Below are positions 33,217 to 42,044 of a stretch of 64,000 nt of DNA, piece by piece. Both the position numbers and the translations under genes were made by a program. The notes under the pieces were generated by a model, which saw only the letters and a list, made by a program, of their open reading frames with translations, did not search any database and had not been told where the DNA came from. The DNA is from Nannocystis pusilla (GTDB lineage Bacteria > Myxococcota_A > Polyangia > Nannocystales > Nannocystaceae): contig NZ_JAIRAU010000019.1 in NCBI RefSeq assembly GCF_020073745.1, positions 186,001-250,000 on the forward strand, in the 5' to 3' direction. How positions within the stretch are numbered: the stretch's first letter is position 1; each line of letters opens with the position of its first letter.

Positions 33217-33281
33217 CCATGGTGGCCGGCCGGCACACACGCTGGCTGACGGGGGCCGGCCTCGGTGACACTACCTTCGCC

Positions 33282-36116
33282 ATGGACCCCGAGCAGGAGC
33301 ACACCTGGCCCGGCCTCGAGCGGCTCGGCGCCGCGGAGCGCGACCTCGAAGGCGAGGCGATGTTTCGCCGGCTCAGCGCCTCGATGTTCGGCACCTCGCA
33401 CGCACCGGTGCTGATCGGTCGATTCCGCGTGCTCGAGACCCTCGGCCAGGGCGGGATGGGGGTCGTCTACGCCGCCGAGGACTCGCAGCTCGACCGCCTC
33501 GTCGCCATCAAGGTCATCCGCGACGACCGCCTGCGGGACGGGCCGAAGGACCGGGCGCGCCTGCTGCGAGAGGCGCGGATGCAGGCCAAGCTGTCGCACC
33601 CGAACGTCGTGCAGATCCACGAGGTCAACGAGAACGACGGCGGCCTGTTCATCGTCATGGAGCTGGTGCCGGGCGCGACGCTGCGGCAATGGCTCGACCG
33701 CGAGCCGCGCTCGCTGGCGGCGATCCTCGAGCGTTTCGTCGAGGCCGCGCGCGGCTTGTCGGCCGCCCACCGCGTCGGCATCGTCCACCGCGACTTCAAG
33801 CTGGCCAACGCCCTGGTCGGCGAGGACGACCGCGTCCGGATCGCCGACTTCGGCCTCGCCCTCGGCGAGCTCGCCGAGGCCGAGACCCACCCCGATCGCC
33901 CCTCCGCCGGCGCGGGCGCCTCGGCGGCCACCAGCAGGTACGCGGGGACGCCGGCGTACATGTCCCCCGAGCAGGTCCGCGGCCTCGCCTGCGACGCGCG
34001 CAGCGATCAGTACTCCTTCGCCGTCGCGCTCAGCGAGGCCGTGTTCCGCCGCCCGCCGCCGCCGGCGCTCGAGCGCCTCGCCGAGCACGCCGGTACGCCC
34101 GCGCTCCCGGCCGATCGCGCGGTGCCGCAGTGGTTGCGCCGCGCGCTCGAGCGGGCCCTCGCGCTCGACCCGGCCGACCGCCACCCGTCGATGGACGCTC
34201 TCGTCGACGTCCTGCTGGCCGCGCCGCGGCGACGACGACGGCAGCTCGTCGCGCTCGGCCTCGTCGCCGCCCTCGGGACGGCCACCGCCGTCGGCGCCGC
34301 CATGCGCGGCGATTCACCACAGTCGTCGTGCGCGCCCCCGGACGAGCGGATCGCCGGCCTGTGGGACGACGCGCGCCGCAACCGGCTCGCCGACGCCTTC
34401 GCGGCCACCGACCTACCCTACGCCGCCGACTCCTGGCGGCGCGCCCGCGCCGGGCTCGACGAGTACGCCGAGCGCTGGGCCACCGCCGGTCACGACAATT
34501 GCGTCGCCACGCGGCTGCGCGGCGAGCAGTCGGAGCGGATGTTCGACCTCACCGCCGCCTGCCTCGCCCGTCACCGCACCGCCTGGACCACCCTCCTCGA
34601 TTCGTTCGCCCAGGCCGACGTCGCCCTCGTCGCCGACGCCGAGGACCTGATCGCGGCGCTGCCCGATCCGCAGCAATGCCGCGCCGCCGCGGCCCGGCAG
34701 GCCGAGCTCGGCGGACCCTCGCGCGCCCCGGACGACAAGGTGCGGGCGATCCTCGACCGCGCGAAGATCTTCACCGGCACCCATCAGGGCCGCGAGGCCG
34801 TCGCGCTGCTCGGCGGGGCGCTGCCGGGGATCCGCGAGGTCGGCGACGTCGGCGGCGAGGCCGAGGCGCTGCTGCTGCTGGCGCAGGGCCAGGGCCGGCT
34901 GCTCGGCGACGGGCCCGGCGCCGTCCGCTCGTTGCACCTCGCCTACGACCGGGCCGTCGCGGCCGGCCGCGGCGATCTGACGTGGGAGGTGTGGAACGAG
35001 CTCGCCCGCGTCTCCGCGACCCTGTTCGACAGGCCCGCCGAGGCGCGCACCTGGCTGGCCCACGCCCAGGCCGCGCGGCCCTCCGACTCGCCGGTCGCCG
35101 ACGCGGCGCTCCTGTCCGTCGAGAGCGAGATCTTGCGTGCCGAGCACAGGCCGGCCGACGCCGTGGCGTTGCGCCGCTCGGCCTTGGGCATCTTGCAGTC
35201 CTACTGGCCCGCCGGTCATCCGGAGCTCACGCTGGCCCGTCAGACCCTGGCCGCCGGCCTCGGCGAGGCCGAGCGCCTCGACGAGGCCCGCGCGCAGCAC
35301 CTCCAGCTGCTCGACGAGCTGCGCGCCCGCCTCGGCGCCGATCACCCGGCGGCCGCCCGCGTCGAGGTGAACCTCGGCCTCGACGTCTTCGAGCTCGGCC
35401 GCCACGCCGAGGCGCGCACCTACCTCGAGCACGCGCGCGCCGTGCTGACGCGGACGTACGGCGGCGCGCACCCCGAGGTCGCCGCCATCGACGTGACGCT
35501 CGGCCAGCTCGACCTCGAGGACGACGACCTCGCGCGAGCGACCGCGCGGGTCGAGGGCGCGCTCGCCGGCTACGACGCCACGGTGCCGCGCGCCCACACC
35601 GATCGCGTCACGACGCTGGCGTTCCTGTCCGAGCTGTACCGGCTGGGCGGCCAGCTCCCGCGGCAGCTCGCGATCAGCCAGGAGCTGCTCGACATCCACG
35701 ACGCCGACCCCGGTCGCGGAGACGTCGACGTCGCCGGCGTGCTCGCCAACATCGGCGACCACCTGTGCCAGCTCGGCCGCTGCCCCGAGGCGCTGCCGTA
35801 CTTCAACCGATTGATGGCGCTCCAGCTCGACGAGCCCCCCGAGGAGCCGGCCTTGCGGGCCCTCCCGCTGCGGGGGATGGGCCTCGTCTACGCCGCCAGG
35901 GGCCAGCCCGAGCTGGCGATCGCCTTCCTCGAGCAGGCGCTCGAGATCCTCGAGCGCGCTCCGAACGAGAGGCTCGGCATGGCCGACATGACGGTCGCCA
36001 CCATGCGCGAGCTCGCCGACGCCCTCGCGGCCGTCCGACGCGACCCGGCGCGGGTCCGCGAGCTCCGCAAGCGGGCTGCCGCCGTCGAAGCTGCGGCCGC
36101 CGCGGCGGGCGAGTGA
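33282..36116 (+). CDS. Ser/Thr protein kinase with C-terminal TPR array (paralogue B)
   Basis: 944 residues from ATG 33282; ATG 33219 in the same frame is possible. TACCTT lies 4 nt before the chosen ATG. Kinase domain about 47-300: LGQGGMGVVYAAE, VAIKVIRD, HRDFKLANALV (about 169), DFGLALG, GTPAYMSPEQ. A membrane helix at about 320-342 follows an RRRRRQ stop-transfer run. The next block (GLWDDARRNRLADAF ... ATRLRGEQSERMFDL) matches paralogue A, and about 485-940 is TPR-rich. It is divergent from the ECF sigma gene and convergent with an active trypsin-like gene (3-nt gap). Confidence 0.92.
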   Translation: MDPEQEHTWPGLERLGAAERDLEGEAMFRRLSASMFGTSHAPVLIGRFRVLETLGQGGMGVVYAAEDSQLDRLVAIKVIRDDRLRDGPKDRARLLREARMQAKLSHPNVVQIHEVNENDGGLFIVMELVPGATLRQWLDREPRSLAAILERFVEAARGLSAAHRVGIVHRDFKLANALVGEDDRVRIADFGLALGELAEAETHPDRPSAGAGASAATSRYAGTPAYMSPEQVRGLACDARSDQYSFAVALSEAVFRRPPPPALERLAEHAGTPALPADRAVPQWLRRALERALALDPADRHPSMDALVDVLLAAPRRRRRQLVALGLVAALGTATAVGAAMRGDSPQSSCAPPDERIAGLWDDARRNRLADAFAATDLPYAADSWRRARAGLDEYAERWATAGHDNCVATRLRGEQSERMFDLTAACLARHRTAWTTLLDSFAQADVALVADAEDLIAALPDPQQCRAAAARQAELGGPSRAPDDKVRAILDRAKIFTGTHQGREAVALLGGALPGIREVGDVGGEAEALLLLAQGQGRLLGDGPGAVRSLHLAYDRAVAAGRGDLTWEVWNELARVSATLFDRPAEARTWLAHAQAARPSDSPVADAALLSVESEILRAEHRPADAVALRRSALGILQSYWPAGHPELTLARQTLAAGLGEAERLDEARAQHLQLLDELRARLGADHPAAARVEVNLGLDVFELGRHAEARTYLEHARAVLTRTYGGAHPEVAAIDVTLGQLDLEDDDLARATARVEGALAGYDATVPRAHTDRVTTLAFLSELYRLGGQLPRQLAISQELLDIHDADPGRGDVDVAGVLANIGDHLCQLGRCPEALPYFNRLMALQLDEPPEEPALRALPLRGMGLVYAARGQPELAIAFLEQALEILERAPNERLGMADMTVATMRELADALAAVRRDPARVRELRKRAAAVEAAAAAAGE

Positions 36117-36119
36117 GGT

Positions 36120-36980
36120 TCAGCCGAAGCGCTCGAGCCGCGCGAGCCGCTCGCGCACCAGCCAGCCGGGCACCCCGCTGTTCAGCATCGTCTCGAACGA
36201 TTGCCCGAAGTTGAGCCCGATCGCCGCCCCGCGCACGAGGTCGACGATCACGCTGCCCGAGCTGCCGCCGAGCGTCGTGCAGTCGTGCTCGACCACCGCG
36301 TGCGTCATCCCCGTCAGGTGTCCGAGCGAGATCCGCTTGAACCCGCGGCCCTCGCGGTCGAACCCGTCCTTGAAGCACTGCTGATACGCCTCCGACCCGT
36401 ACTCGGCCGCCTCGTCGTGGGGGAAGCCGATCACCGCGACCGGGTGCTCCGGCACGATCGTGTCGACGATCGGGATCGCCGGCCGCGGCGACCGCAGCTG
36501 CGCCACCTGGACGAACGCGAGGTCGAGGTCGGGCGCCAGGTAGAGCACGCGCAGCACCGGGCAGCGGAGGTCCGCCTCGCTGCCGACCTCGGCGCACAGG
36601 TCGATGCGGAACGACCGGGTCCCCCGCTCCATGTCGTCGAGGAAGGGCAGGAGCGCGTGGCGGTTGGTGACCGCCACGTCGTCGCGCACCAGCCAGGCCG
36701 TCCCCAGCTGCATCGCCGGGCCGAGCTCCGGGCACTCGAGGCGGCCGACCGCGCCGACCATCGCCTCGAGCCGCGGGCGCGCGGCGGTCAGGACCGCGTG
36801 CCACTCGGTCTCCGGCGGCAGCTCGAAGGTCCCGCCGCGGACCACCAGCGGGCACGGGAACATGCGGTGAATGGCCTCGAGCCCGCCCATCGCGGGCGCC
36901 CGCCCTTGTCCGGGCGGACTGGTGACCGGCACCGTTTCGGCCTCGACCTCGTGGCTCTCCATGCTGTCTTGAGACGTCAT
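36120..36980 (-). CDS. Trypsin-like serine protease with intact triad
   Basis: 286 residues from ATG 36980, with AGAGGA upstream. No signal peptide, so probably cytoplasmic. Motifs in order: GTAWLVRDDVAVTNRHALLP (His about 106), LYLAPDLDLAFVQVA (Asp about 156), IGFPHDEAAEYGSEA, ISLGHLTGMTHAVVEHDC, TLGGSSGSVIVDLVRGAAIG (Ser about 239). It is the active counterpart of the degenerate protein at 31789; the two bracket the sigma-kinase pair. The first 75 residues are not part of the protease fold and may recruit partners. Confidence 0.85.
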   Translation of the reverse strand: MTSQDSMESHEVEAETVPVTSPPGQGRAPAMGGLEAIHRMFPCPLVVRGGTFELPPETEWHAVLTAARPRLEAMVGAVGRLECPELGPAMQLGTAWLVRDDVAVTNRHALLPFLDDMERGTRSFRIDLCAEVGSEADLRCPVLRVLYLAPDLDLAFVQVAQLRSPRPAIPIVDTIVPEHPVAVIGFPHDEAAEYGSEAYQQCFKDGFDREGRGFKRISLGHLTGMTHAVVEHDCTTLGGSSGSVIVDLVRGAAIGLNFGQSFETMLNSGVPGWLVRERLARLERFG

Positions 36981-37172
36981 CCTTTGCGTCCTCTCGTCGG
37001 ACCTGACCGTGCAGGTCGTGAGGCTGATAGTGACGCCGGGCGATCGTTCCGTTCGCCCTCGCTGTAACGCGCCGTAACGAACGGTTCCGCGGGGCGACGA
37101 CACTACCCGTTTCACTGTGCGCGCCCGGCCGGACGATCCCCGCCGGGCCCGGCGCGCCCGAGGAGTATCATC

Positions 37173-37559
37173 ATGGCAGTCTCATGGACCCTTCGTAACG
37201 GCCTGGGCGGAATCGTCGGCACGCCGACCGGCACCCTCTCGCTGTCCTTCGACAACAGCGGCTATCCGTATTACTCCGGCCAGAAGGTGCGCGAAGCCTA
37301 CGCCGAGGTCGACAGCACCGGCCCGGTCACCATCAACCTCTCGCCGCAGACTGTCGGCTACACCCTCGACCAGACCCTGAGCGACCCGACGGAGCTGCCG
37401 GGCTCGCACCCGGGCGTGCTCGATTGGCAGAGCAACGGCACGACCACGACCCTCAGCTTCACCGCCTCGAGCACCGTCAACGACGAGTGGGTCTGGGGCT
37501 TCGGCGGCATCACCCCCGCGATCGGCCTCAAGATGAAGGTGCGCGTGCGCCGGATCTGA
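37173..37559 (+). CDS. Small beta-rich protein, unknown
   Basis: 128 residues from ATG 37173, with a good GAGGAG 7 nt upstream, one of the clearest ribosome sites here and a sign of strong translation. No signal peptide. The sequence alternates short strands (WTLRNGLGGIVGTPTG, TLSLSFDNSGYPYYSG, TTTLSFTASSTVNDEW, AIGLKMKVRVRRI) with Gly/Asn/Thr turns, suggesting a beta-sandwich or lectin-like fold. The upstream region has a doubled GTAACG near 37062-37080. Family not recognised. Confidence 0.75.
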   Translation: MAVSWTLRNGLGGIVGTPTGTLSLSFDNSGYPYYSGQKVREAYAEVDSTGPVTINLSPQTVGYTLDQTLSDPTELPGSHPGVLDWQSNGTTTTLSFTASSTVNDEWVWGFGGITPAIGLKMKVRVRRI

Positions 37560-37636
37560 CGCGGACCGCGCTGCCTTCGTCGCGCCGGGCGCGTCGACGA
37601 CCGACGAGCGACGCAGCCAGCGCGGCGGAGAACAAC

Positions 37637-37642
37637 TATCAT
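37637..37642 (+). promoter_or_regulatory. TANNNT -10 element of the oxygenase gene
   Basis: TATCAT, 7 nt before GTG 37650. Confidence 0.5.
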
Positions 37643-37649
37643 CGGCCAG

Positions 37650-38648
37650 GTGACCGCCCCAGCGCTCCCGGTCCTCGACATCTCGCCGCTCTGCCGCGAC
37701 GCCCCCGGGTCGGAGCGGGACCGACTCGCGCGGGCGATCGCGGACGCGTGTCGCGACAGCGGCTTCTTCTACGTCGTCGGCCACGGGCTCGACCCGGCCC
37801 TGCTGGCCCGCCTCGACGCGCTGAGCCGCCGGTTCTTCGCCGCCCCGGCGGCCGACAAGCAGGCGATCGCCATGCGCCACGGCGGCCGCGCCTGGCGCGG
37901 GTGGTTCCCGCTCGGCGACGAGCTCACCTCGGGCCAGCCCGACCTCAAGGAGGGCCTGTACTTCGGGACAGAGCTGTCCGCCGACCACCCGCGCGTGCGC
38001 GCCGACACCCCGCTGCACGGCGCCAACCTGTGGCCGGCCTTCGTGCCCGGGCTGCAGCCGGTCGTGCTGGCCGTCATGGCGAGGCTCGCGGACATCGCCC
38101 AGCGCCTGCTCACCGGCATCGCCCGCAGCCTCGACCTCGAGCCCGACTACTTCCGCAGGCACTACACCGGCGAGCCGACGCAGCTGTTCCGGATCTTCCA
38201 CTACCCGGCGACGGCGCGCGAGGGCTGGGGCGTCGGCGAACACACCGACTACGGCCTGCTCACGCTGCTCGCCCAGGACGACGCGGGCGGCCTGCAGGTC
38301 AAGACCCCGCGCGGCTGGATCGACGCCCCGCCGCTCGCCGGCGCCCTGGTGTGCAACCTCGGCGACATGCTCGATCGCCTGACCGGCGGCTTCTACCGGT
38401 CCACGCCGCACCGCGTGCGCGGCTCGACCGCCCGCGACCGCCTGTCGTTCCCGTTCTTCTTCGACCCCGCGTGGGACGCCGAGATCGTGCCGCTGCCGCG
38501 CCGCGCCGCCGACATCTCCGACGACGCCGCCGATCGCTGGGATCGCGCCAGCGTGCACGCCTTCCGCGGCACCTACGGCGACTACCTGCTGGCCAAGGTG
38601 GCCCGCGTCTTCCCCGCCCTGCACGCCGCCGTCTCCGAGCAAACGTGA
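37650..38648 (+). CDS. 2-oxoglutarate/Fe(II) oxygenase, isopenicillin-N-synthase-like
   Basis: 332 residues from GTG 37650. The N-terminal DIOX_N region (ACRDSGFFYVVGHGLDPALL) is followed by the catalytic jelly roll with the iron triad HxD...H: WGVGEHTDYGLLTLLAQDD (His about 197, Asp about 199) and FYRSTPHRVRG (His about 252), with RLSFPFFFDP giving the 2OG-binding Arg and Ser. Also typical are LFRIFHYPA and GALVCNLGDMLDRLTGG. Length is normal for the family. Substrate not predictable; it stands alone. Confidence 0.9.
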   Translation: MTAPALPVLDISPLCRDAPGSERDRLARAIADACRDSGFFYVVGHGLDPALLARLDALSRRFFAAPAADKQAIAMRHGGRAWRGWFPLGDELTSGQPDLKEGLYFGTELSADHPRVRADTPLHGANLWPAFVPGLQPVVLAVMARLADIAQRLLTGIARSLDLEPDYFRRHYTGEPTQLFRIFHYPATAREGWGVGEHTDYGLLTLLAQDDAGGLQVKTPRGWIDAPPLAGALVCNLGDMLDRLTGGFYRSTPHRVRGSTARDRLSFPFFFDPAWDAEIVPLPRRAADISDDAADRWDRASVHAFRGTYGDYLLAKVARVFPALHAAVSEQT

Positions 38649-38785
38649 ATCCAGGCGCCGGCCACGCGAGGTCTGCGCACGGCCGGGCTCTGCCGTGCTC
38701 ACATTGCCTGGGGACGGCATTGAACAATGTACAGTGGTCCGCTGATTGCGTGTCCCTACGGTGTGAAGTCGCGGAGGGTTCAGCG

Positions 38786-39262
38786 ATGCGTGCGAAGCAA
38801 CACACCAGCGACCTCGAGGACAGCCGCGCCCGCCAGGGCGTCGACCAGGGCGCGCCGTTCGAGGAGTACATCGGCCCCGGCTTCCGCTCGCGCGGCCTCT
38901 ACGGCGACGTGACGTGGCCGAACCAGGAGCCGGCGCCCTGGCCCTCGGCGCCGCGAGCCCAGGAGGCCGGCCCGCACCCGGGCGACAGCGCCCGCGGCCG
39001 CTACGTCGGCTGCGGCCCGCGCGGCTACCGGCGCTCCGACACCCGGATCGCCGAGGACATCAACGAGGCGCTCACCTGGCACCCCGACATCGACGCCAGC
39101 GAGGTCGAGGTCGCCGTACGCGCCGGCGCCGTGACCCTCACCGGGCTCGTCTACGACCCCAACACGCGCCGCCTCATCGTCGAGCTCGCCCTGCAGACCG
39201 CCGGCGTGTCCGAGCTCGACGACCAGCTGTGCGTCGCCGGCGGCAAGGCCTCGACCGACTGA
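38786..39262 (+). CDS. BON-domain protein
   Basis: 158 residues from ATG 38786 with GGAGGG 7 nt before it. Residues 1-75 are polar and disordered. Then comes the sequence GCGPRGYRRSDTRIAEDINE, the usual myxobacterial lead-in to a BON domain, followed by LTWHPDIDASEVEVAVRAGA and VTLTGLVYDPNTRRLIVELA (about 85-150). BON domains bind phospholipid or act in osmotic and envelope stress (OsmY, Kon). No signal peptide, so location is uncertain. Confidence 0.85.
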   Translation: MRAKQHTSDLEDSRARQGVDQGAPFEEYIGPGFRSRGLYGDVTWPNQEPAPWPSAPRAQEAGPHPGDSARGRYVGCGPRGYRRSDTRIAEDINEALTWHPDIDASEVEVAVRAGAVTLTGLVYDPNTRRLIVELALQTAGVSELDDQLCVAGGKASTD

Positions 39263-39268
39263 ATGATT

Positions 39269-39296
39269 TGTCCTTCGAGACATGTCTCGAAGGCCA
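39269..39296. repeat. Two 14-bp units forming a 22-bp perfect palindrome
   Basis: TGTCCTTCGAGACA abuts TGTCTCGAAGGCCA. Bases 39272-39293 form a perfect 22-bp palindrome with 11-bp arms centred on CA|TG. It lies 6 nt after the BON gene stop. Confidence 0.8.
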
Positions 39297-39400
39297 TCCA
39301 TCGACGGCGCCAGCGAGGCGAACCGCGGCACATCCACCTGCGCGCATCCGCGAGCCCCGGTACGCGGCGGATCGCCGCGCCGCGCGCAGCGCCGATCGTC

Positions 39401-39406
39401 TACACT
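39401..39406 (+). promoter_or_regulatory. TANNNT -10 element of a lipoprotein gene
   Basis: TACACT, 6 nt before ATG 39413. Confidence 0.45.
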
Positions 39407-39412
39407 CGGCCC

Positions 39413-39943
39413 ATGCGCACGTCCGTGATCGCCGCGTTCGCCGTCGTCGCCCTGATGGCCTGTGACGCCCAGGAAGCGACCCCCGCACCCGCGAAGCCAG
39501 CGCCCGCGGCCCCTGCCGCCGCTCCCGCTGCTCCCGCGACCGCCCCGCCCCCGCCCGCGAAGGCCCCGGCGGCCTCGCCGAACGAGGTCGACCTCACCTT
39601 CGAGGGCGGCTTCACGGCCACGCTGCGCGGCAAGGGAGGTCTGTGCGCCCCGGGTCTCGGCGCCAACTTCGAGGTCCGCTCCGAGGAGCTCGGCGTGGCG
39701 CCGGCGTTCAAGCTCAACATCCTCGTCACCGCCGAGGACGAGTGGGCAAACCCCGCGATCACCCTCAACGTCGACGCGCCGCGCGGCAGCTGGGCCCGCG
39801 ACCGCCGCACCCCGCCGGCCGGCGAGTCGATCGCGCTGGCCCGCGACCACACCGAGGCCACCATCGACACCACGCTGCGCGCGATCCCCAGCGGCGAGCC
39901 CGTCAAGGTCAAGGGCTCGATCCGCTGCCCGAAGGGCGCGTGA
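39413..39943 (+). CDS. Small lipoprotein, unknown
   Basis: 176 residues. Lipobox VVALMAC (Cys about 19), then a 35-residue Ala/Pro linker and a compact beta-rich domain (VDLTFEGGFTATLRGKGGLC, FKLNILVTAEDEWANPAI, VKVKGSIRC) with two Cys likely forming a disulfide. Family not recognised. It precedes an AraC gene by 20 bp and may share its transcript. Confidence 0.7.
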   Translation: MRTSVIAAFAVVALMACDAQEATPAPAKPAPAAPAAAPAAPATAPPPPAKAPAASPNEVDLTFEGGFTATLRGKGGLCAPGLGANFEVRSEELGVAPAFKLNILVTAEDEWANPAITLNVDAPRGSWARDRRTPPAGESIALARDHTEATIDTTLRAIPSGEPVKVKGSIRCPKGA

Positions 39944-39962
39944 CGGCGTCCCCGACGACGCC

Positions 39963-40769
39963 ATGCGACTCGTCTCCGGCCAATTCCTCGGCGCCTTCGA
40001 GCGGCGGCGCACCGCCCACGGGTTGGCCCTGGCCGACCTCCGGCCCACCGTCCCCGAGCACGAGGTGCACACGCACACCCACGACGACGCCCACTTCTTG
40101 CTGCTGCTCGCGGGTCGTTACGTGAGCAGCGCGCGCGGCATGCCGGAGGTCTGCGACCGGCCCGCGCTGGTCCTCAACCCGCCGGGGACCACGCATCGCG
40201 ATCGCTTCCGCGGGCTCGACGGCCGCTTCTTCACGCTGTCGATCCCCGCCGATGCATGGCGCTCCGCGCTGCACGCCCTGCCCGACCACGCCGTGAAGTT
40301 GGGGACGGCCGCGCTGCTCGCGGCCCATCGCCTGTGCGATGAATTGCGCCGCTGGGACGGCGCGTCGCCGCTGGTCGTGGAGTCCGAGTACCACCTGCTC
40401 CTCGCCGAAGCAGCGCTCGACGCCCGCGAGCGGCTGGCCGCGGCGCCGGCCTGGCTGGCCCGCGCCCGCGAACAGCTGCAGGACAGCGGCGCCGTCACGC
40501 CGCGCCTGTCCGAGCTCGCCGCGACCGCCGGCGTGCATCCCGTGCACTTCTCGCGCGCCTTCCGGGCCCGCTACGGCCGCTCGCCCGGCGAGTACCTGCG
40601 CCGCTGTCGGCTCGAACGCGCCTGCGCCCTGCTGCACGACCCGCGCCGGCCGCTCGCCGAGATCGCGGCGCAGTGCGGCTACGTCGACCAGAGTCACTTC
40701 AGCCACGCCTTCCGCCGCGCCTACCGGCTCACGCCCGCCGCGTTCCGCCGGCTCGTCCGGCGCGCCTGA
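39963..40769 (+). CDS. AraC-family transcriptional regulator
   Basis: 268 residues from ATG 39963. An N-terminal cupin-like sensor domain (EHEVHTHTHDDAHFLLLLAG, LVLNPPGTTHRDRF) is followed by a C-terminal double helix-turn-helix (about 175-268): LSELAATAGVHPVHFSRAFR, GRSPGEYLRRCRLERACALL, EIAAQCGYVDQSHFSHAFRR. These are canonical AraC/XylS motifs. The ligand could be a small organic effector; the targets may include the following serine hydrolase gene. Confidence 0.9.
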   Translation: MRLVSGQFLGAFERRRTAHGLALADLRPTVPEHEVHTHTHDDAHFLLLLAGRYVSSARGMPEVCDRPALVLNPPGTTHRDRFRGLDGRFFTLSIPADAWRSALHALPDHAVKLGTAALLAAHRLCDELRRWDGASPLVVESEYHLLLAEAALDARERLAAAPAWLARAREQLQDSGAVTPRLSELAATAGVHPVHFSRAFRARYGRSPGEYLRRCRLERACALLHDPRRPLAEIAAQCGYVDQSHFSHAFRRAYRLTPAAFRRLVRRA

Positions 40770-40839
40770 CAGGTTCAGGGCGTACAAGACCGCGCCCCGC
40801 CGCGCTGATAGCCTGGTCCGACGCCCGTCCGGGCGCCCG

Positions 40840-41922
40840 ATGCCCGTGTTCAAGCCGTTCGCCGCCTGCCCTCTCGCCTGCCTGATGCTCGTCGCTGCCG
40901 CCTGCGCCGCGGAGGCCTCGCCCCCGGCTGCCGTGGTCGCACGACCCGATCTGCCGGCGGTGACGACGGCCGTCGAATCCGGCGAATTCGGCCGGATCAC
41001 CAGCATCCTGGTCGCCCGCGACGGCGAGCTGCTCTACGAACACTACTTCGACGACGGCGGACGCGAGGCCCGGCGCAACACCCGGTCGGCGACCAAGACC
41101 ATCGCCGGCATGCTGGTCGGGCAGGCGATCGCCGACGGCGAGCTCCCGGGCGCGCACGCGCCGATCCTCGGCTACCTCGCGCAGTACGGCCCCCCCGAGC
41201 ACCCCGATCCGCGCAAGGCGGAGATCACCGTCGAGGACCTGCTGACGATGTCTTCGCTGCTCGAATGCCACGACGAGAATCAGTACTCGCGCGGCCACGA
41301 AGAGCGCATGTACCTGGTCGAGGACTGGGTGAAGTTCTACCTCGACCTGCCGATCCAGGGCTTTCCGGCGTGGCTGCCGAAGCCCGCCGATTCGCCGCAC
41401 GGCCGCAGCTTCCGCTACTGCACCGCCGGCGTGACGACGCTCGGCGCGGTCCTGCAGAGCGCCACCGGCGAGCGGCTCGACGCCTACGCGCAACGGAAGC
41501 TGTTCACGCCGCTCGGCATCGTCGAGCCGGAGTGGCAGTTCTCGCCGCTCGGTCTGCCGCAGGCCGGAGGCGGGCTCGGGCTGCGCAGCCGCGACCTGCT
41601 GGCGCTCGGCCAGCTCTACCTCGACGGCGGGCGCCACGCCGGACATCAGCTCGTGCCCGCCGAATGGGTCGCGCAGTCCGTGCAGCCGCACGCCCGCGTC
41701 GACGACGGCGTCGACTACGGTTATTTGTGGTGGCTGATGCAGTTTCAGGTCGACGGCCAGACCTGGAGCTCGTGGGCGATGAACGGCAGCGGCGGCAATT
41801 CCGTGCAGGTGTTTCCCGAGCGACGGATCGTCGTGGTCATCACCACCACCAACTTCGATCGCCCGCAACCGCATCGCCTCACCGCCAAGCTGCTGACGGA
41901 GAAGATCCTCCCGGCCTTGTGA
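40840..41922 (+). CDS. Class C beta-lactamase-fold serine hydrolase, secreted
   Basis: 360 residues from ATG 40840; TAGCCT lies 25 nt upstream, so this transcript probably has a short leader. A signal peptide with a Cys-containing end (PLACLMLVAAACAAEA) may be a lipobox. Catalytic marks: RRNTRSATKTIAGMLVG (SxxK, Ser about 81), FRYCTAGVTTLGAVL (YxN equivalent, Tyr about 191), and WAMNGSGGNSVQV (KTG equivalent near 314). It belongs with penicillin-binding-protein/esterase EstB-like enzymes; beta-lactamase activity need not follow. Confidence 0.88.
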   Translation: MPVFKPFAACPLACLMLVAAACAAEASPPAAVVARPDLPAVTTAVESGEFGRITSILVARDGELLYEHYFDDGGREARRNTRSATKTIAGMLVGQAIADGELPGAHAPILGYLAQYGPPEHPDPRKAEITVEDLLTMSSLLECHDENQYSRGHEERMYLVEDWVKFYLDLPIQGFPAWLPKPADSPHGRSFRYCTAGVTTLGAVLQSATGERLDAYAQRKLFTPLGIVEPEWQFSPLGLPQAGGGLGLRSRDLLALGQLYLDGGRHAGHQLVPAEWVAQSVQPHARVDDGVDYGYLWWLMQFQVDGQTWSSWAMNGSGGNSVQVFPERRIVVVITTTNFDRPQPHRLTAKLLTEKILPAL

Positions 41923-42044
41923 TGCTCGCGGCTCGAGCGACAAACCGGAGTCCTCGCGGAGGAGCGGGACCGAGCTCCTCGCCCCACGGCCTCGGTCGGG
42001 GCCTCGCGGACCCGGTGGAAGAAAACGCGTGGAGCCGCGTCTTC

